Origin: JAQGMV01 sp963828715
GTDB lineage: Bacteria > Pseudomonadota > Gammaproteobacteria > Burkholderiales > SG8-41
DNA: 64,000 nucleotides
Assembly (NCBI GenBank): GCA_963828715.1
Contig: CAWHFX010000009.1
Location: 124,001-188,000 of the forward strand
Direction of reading: 5' to 3'
In this document: one piece after another, positions 61,627-64,000 of the stretch
Position numbering within the stretch: position 1 is the first letter of the stretch
Layout: each line of letters opens with the position of its first letter
Notes under the pieces: model-generated
Databases searched by the model: none
What the model was told of the DNA's origin: nothing
What the model saw: the letters and a program-made list of their open reading frames with translations, nothing else
Translations under genes and position numbers: made by a program

Positions 61627-62883
61627 TTGTCCGTGAGCGTGTCGAGCACGCGAACCTCCACGTTCGCGCCGTTTCGCTTTCGCAGCTTCCGCTTTCAATG
61701 GCCGGCGGACCTCGCGACATCGTGGGCGTTCGAAATGGAGACGCTCATTCTCGGCTGGTACGTTCTGGTCGAGACGCGTTCGGTCCTGCTGCTCACGATA
61801 TTCGCATCCCTGCAGTACATCGGCACGCTGCTCGCGCCGATGTTCGGTGTGATGGCGGACCGCCGCGGGCACCGCAACGTGCTCTGCGCGATGCGGATGA
61901 CTTACACGACGTTCGCGACGACCATGATGACGCTCGCGTTCATGGACGTCCTCACACCCGTGCACGTCTTCGTGATCGCGGGGCTCAATGGTCTCGTGCG
62001 GCCGTCCGACATGGGGATGCGGGCGGCGCTGGTCGGCATGACCATGCCGCCGACGCAGCTCATGAGCGCCATGAGCATCCAGCGCACGACGCAGGATTCC
62101 GCGAAAATGGCCGGGGCACTGACGGGCGCGGGCCTGGTCGCGCTGCTCGGGATGGCGCCGGCGTATGTGGCCGTCGCTGCGCTCTATGCGACCAGTGTGT
62201 TCCTGACGCTCAAAGCGGCTTCAGGCACCCGCACCGCACACGCGAAGGTGACGAGCACCTCACCCTGGCGCGATCTGAAGGAAGGTGCGCGGTATGTGTG
62301 GGCCACCCCGCACCTGCGTGCGGTGATGCTTCTCGCTTTTTTTCTGAACGCGACAGCGTTCCCCCTCTTCAATGGATTGCAGCCGTATGTCGCGAAGGAG
62401 GTTTTCTTCACCGATCAGCGCGGCCTCGGCTTTCTCGTAGCAGGCGGCGCGCTCGGCGCACTTGCGGGCGCGCTGGTAATCAGCCGCCACGGCGGTGCGT
62501 TTCGTCCCGCGCGCATGATGCTCACCGGCTGCATGCTGTGGTACACGTTCATGCTCCTCTATGCCTGCATGCCGAGCTTCGAGGCCGCCTGGCTCGTGCT
62601 CTTCCTGGCCGGCTGCGCCCACAGCACGAGTCAGGTGCCGATGACGGCCGTACTGCTGCGGAACATGGACGAGCATTTCCGCGGACGCGTGATGGGCATC
62701 CGTATGCTGATGATCTACGGAAACGTGCCGGGACTGATCATCGCCGGCGAGCTCATTCGCAAGATCGGTTACACCTACACGGCGGCCATCTACTGCCTGT
62801 TCGGCATGAGCGTCGCGGCGCTCATCGCGCTCCACTGGCGCGCGCACCTCTGGCACCCTGATGCCGTGATGAACACCCGCTGA
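61627..62883 (+). CDS. MFS transporter
   Basis: A 418-residue major-facilitator protein with twelve predicted helices. Motif A is MFGVMADRRGHRNVL. Internal features include LNGLVRPSDMGMRAALVGM and the second-half SQVPMTAVLLRNMDEHFRGR, typical of the enterobactin-exporter/DUF894-like branch. A TTG (61627) or a GTG (61633) would start it; no ribosome-binding site is clear. It lies 15 bp after the quinoprotein gene and is probably co-transcribed, so it may move the alcohol/acid or a siderophore-like compound. Substrate unknown. Confidence 0.88.
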   Translation: MSVSVSSTRTSTFAPFRFRSFRFQWPADLATSWAFEMETLILGWYVLVETRSVLLLTIFASLQYIGTLLAPMFGVMADRRGHRNVLCAMRMTYTTFATTMMTLAFMDVLTPVHVFVIAGLNGLVRPSDMGMRAALVGMTMPPTQLMSAMSIQRTTQDSAKMAGALTGAGLVALLGMAPAYVAVAALYATSVFLTLKAASGTRTAHAKVTSTSPWRDLKEGARYVWATPHLRAVMLLAFFLNATAFPLFNGLQPYVAKEVFFTDQRGLGFLVAGGALGALAGALVISRHGGAFRPARMMLTGCMLWYTFMLLYACMPSFEAAWLVLFLAGCAHSTSQVPMTAVLLRNMDEHFRGRVMGIRMLMIYGNVPGLIIAGELIRKIGYTYTAAIYCLFGMSVAALIALHWRAHLWHPDAVMNTR

Positions 62884-63217
62884 AGGCAGGCACGCTCCGG
62901 GCAGGCGCCCGCACCCGACGCGACAGTCGCTCGGAGGTTGCTCACGTTTCCGGCTTGATGCCGGCCGACTAACCCGAAGGGACGGGGCGCTGTGGGCGCA
63001 TCTCGTTGTCGCAACCCCTTGCAATATTCGCGATATTGCTTCGGGCTTGCTCCTAGACCTGCATCCCACAACGCCGCCGTCGCGCCCGCGCGGGGCTTAT
63101 TCAGAGGTTCCGTACCTGGCCACCCACGAACAGAGGGAAACCGATGGTTTCCCTCCGTAACCTCTTTTCCTTGCAGGGCCGGCGCTCCGCCTTCGGCTGG
63201 TGCGGCCCAGCCGCGTT
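62884..63217. other. 334-bp gap with a dispersed repeat; no gene
   Basis: Gap between the MFS gene and the convergent acidic-protein gene. It carries the dispersed hairpin repeat at 63127-63165 and CTTGCAATATTCGCGATATTGC (63021-63039 region, an imperfect dyad of GCAATATTCGCGATATTGC). I see no start codon with a plausible ribosome-binding site or any recognisable protein. Confidence 0.5.
63127..63165. repeat. Dispersed hairpin repeat, one copy
   Basis: CGAACAGAGGGAAACCGATG then GTTTCCCTCCGTAACCTC: a 10-bp perfect hairpin GAGGGAAACC/GGTTTCCCTC with a GAT loop. It is the cleanest copy of the family. Downstream GGGCCGGCGCTCCGCCTTCG parallels the partner arm at the other loci. Confidence 0.8.
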
Positions 63218-63685
63218 TCAGTCGAGCCGGAGCCGGGCTGCGACCAGCAGACTCTGGTTGCGCGCCGCGCGGACCGCTTCGCGACTGCGTGGTTCTTCTT
63301 TTGGCGCTTCTTCGACTGCCGGCTCCGCCGCATCCGCGTCGTCCTTCGCTTCGACATCGAACAGCCGGATGATTCTCGCGTTACGGGGCCGGGGCGGCTT
63401 CGCCGGAAAGAGAACGCTGAGCAGGCTATGGGGCGACGGGTCGATCTCATACGCCTCTGCGGGTTCCTCGGCGTCGAGGCGCTCGACCTTCATCTCGAGC
63501 GGGCCTGCCGCGGCGTCCCCGTCCGTCGCTTCGCTCTCTGGCTCACCGTCCGGCAGCCCGGCGGCATCGGCCGATGGTTCTTCGAAATCGTCTTCCCCGC
63601 CGGCGGGCCCGGTGTCGTGGAAGTAGTCACCCATGCCGTCCGTGTGGCCGGCGCCCTCTTCGAGACCCCTGTGGTCAGCGTCCAT
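63218..63685 (-). CDS. Acidic low-complexity protein of unknown function
   Basis: A 155-residue protein starting at the ATG 63683-63685 (GGAG 8 nt upstream). Highly acidic and Ala/Glu/Asp-rich (GPAGGEDDFEEPSADAAGLP, ESEATDGDAAAGPLE, KDDADAAEPAVEEAPKEEP) with a basic segment FPAKPPRPRNARIIRLF in the middle and an Arg-rich end. No domain recognised; likely disordered, perhaps an adaptor or nucleic-acid-associated protein. Expression is plausible from the ribosome-binding site, but biological function is unknown. The ORF could be extended to 63829, with unusual composition. Confidence 0.6.
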   Translation of the reverse strand: MDADHRGLEEGAGHTDGMGDYFHDTGPAGGEDDFEEPSADAAGLPDGEPESEATDGDAAAGPLEMKVERLDAEEPAEAYEIDPSPHSLLSVLFPAKPPRPRNARIIRLFDVEAKDDADAAEPAVEEAPKEEPRSREAVRAARNQSLLVAARLRLD

Positions 63686-63882
63686 GCGTGTTCTCCAGTT
63701 ACCGTATGCGTTATCGGTCGTGGGGCTGCGATCTTTACAGGCACAACGATAGCCATCTCGTACGGCAGCCCTGAATACATTTGTCACACCCGAGGCAATC
63801 CCGACCGGTGGCCCGAATCGAGCGACCAACGGACAGCCCTATAGAATGAGACCGGAGTCTCAACGCGCCGGGAGGCGTTTCG

Positions 63883-64000
63883 ATGACAAACAGAATTACG
63901 ATCAGTAACCCCGCCACTCTGCCCAAGCCCGCCGGGGCCTATTCACACATCGCGCGCGTGACTGCAGGCGACCTTCTGTTCATTGCGGGTCAGGTGGCGA
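63883..64000 (+). CDS. RidA/YjgF family protein (5' part, cut by window end)
   Basis: ATG at 63883 with GGAGG 7 nt upstream. The 39 residues visible read MTNRITISNPATLPKPAGAY, then SHIARVTAGDLLFIAGQVA, the RidA/Rid family opening (an enamine/imine deaminase that removes reactive 2-aminoacrylate, or a relative active on other imines). PKPAGAYSH and LLFIAGQV are strong family signatures. The catalytic Arg in the later part lies beyond the window. Confidence 0.85.
   Translation, partial: MTNRITISNPATLPKPAGAYSHIARVTAGDLLFIAGQVA

Noticed and set aside
1..64000. tRNA, rRNA, CRISPR arrays, prophage or IS elements
   Set aside because: No cloverleaf-like sequence, regularly spaced repeat-spacer array, integrase or transposase was seen on either strand; the repeats present are short intergenic hairpins.

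Overview
The window is about 64 kb of GC-rich, gene-dense chromosome. It most likely comes from a betaproteobacterium of the Burkholderiales type. The main clue is ten solute-binding proteins of the Bug/TctC (tripartite tricarboxylate transporter) family scattered among small catabolic operons, a hallmark of that order. There are no rRNA, tRNA, ribosomal-protein, CRISPR, phage or insertion-sequence genes, so finer placement is not possible.

Layout. A K+ transporter (kup, 277-2169) is followed by a leftward catabolic operon (9356 to 2420) with a CoA transferase, an amidohydrolase, a D-2-hydroxyacid dehydrogenase, a glutathione S-transferase and three Bug proteins. Next come an exporter (11108-12586), a flavin-dependent 2-hydroxyacid oxidase with a GST (12675-14621), and a rightward cluster (14679-19402) of Bug protein, metallo-hydrolase, an uncharacterised protein, a UGSC-type selenoprotein and an alpha/beta hydrolase. 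19717-28244 is another catabolic block (dehydrogenases, class II aldolase, GlcG-like protein, four Bug proteins). 28277-37534 holds a diiron protein, a polysaccharide deacetylase/glycosyltransferase/methyltransferase operon, a response regulator, a large hybrid kinase and a 5'-3' exonuclease. 37754-46989 is rich in stress and redox genes: glutathione peroxidase, a three-subunit nitrile hydratase/thiocyanate hydrolase, Hsp20, hemerythrin, zinc alcohol dehydrogenase, a TlpA/peroxiredoxin pair and DinB. 47806-64000 holds a multicopper oxidase, a second peroxiredoxin, a PPOX flavoprotein, an aldo/keto reductase, an amidase, a DUF2235 hydrolase, transporters, a PQQ-type quinoprotein and the start of a RidA gene.

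The most notable content is three genes interrupted by an in-frame TGA that reads best as selenocysteine: a UGSC-family protein (17786-18319), a secreted peroxiredoxin beside a TlpA thioredoxin (45213-45752) and an AhpE-like peroxiredoxin (51431-51889). In both peroxiredoxins the TGA sits exactly at the peroxidatic cysteine. All three are followed at bacterial-SECIS distance by a hairpin whose small loop carries a GU at positions 2-3. A conventional gene caller would truncate or split all three.

Other points: a dispersed intergenic hairpin repeat with compensatory arm changes; seven genes with single-base insertion-type frameshifts, all in the same direction, so sequencing error must be considered; a CoA-transferase N-terminal remnant fused in frame to a Bug protein; and no TctA/TctB membrane subunit anywhere in the window to serve the ten binding proteins.
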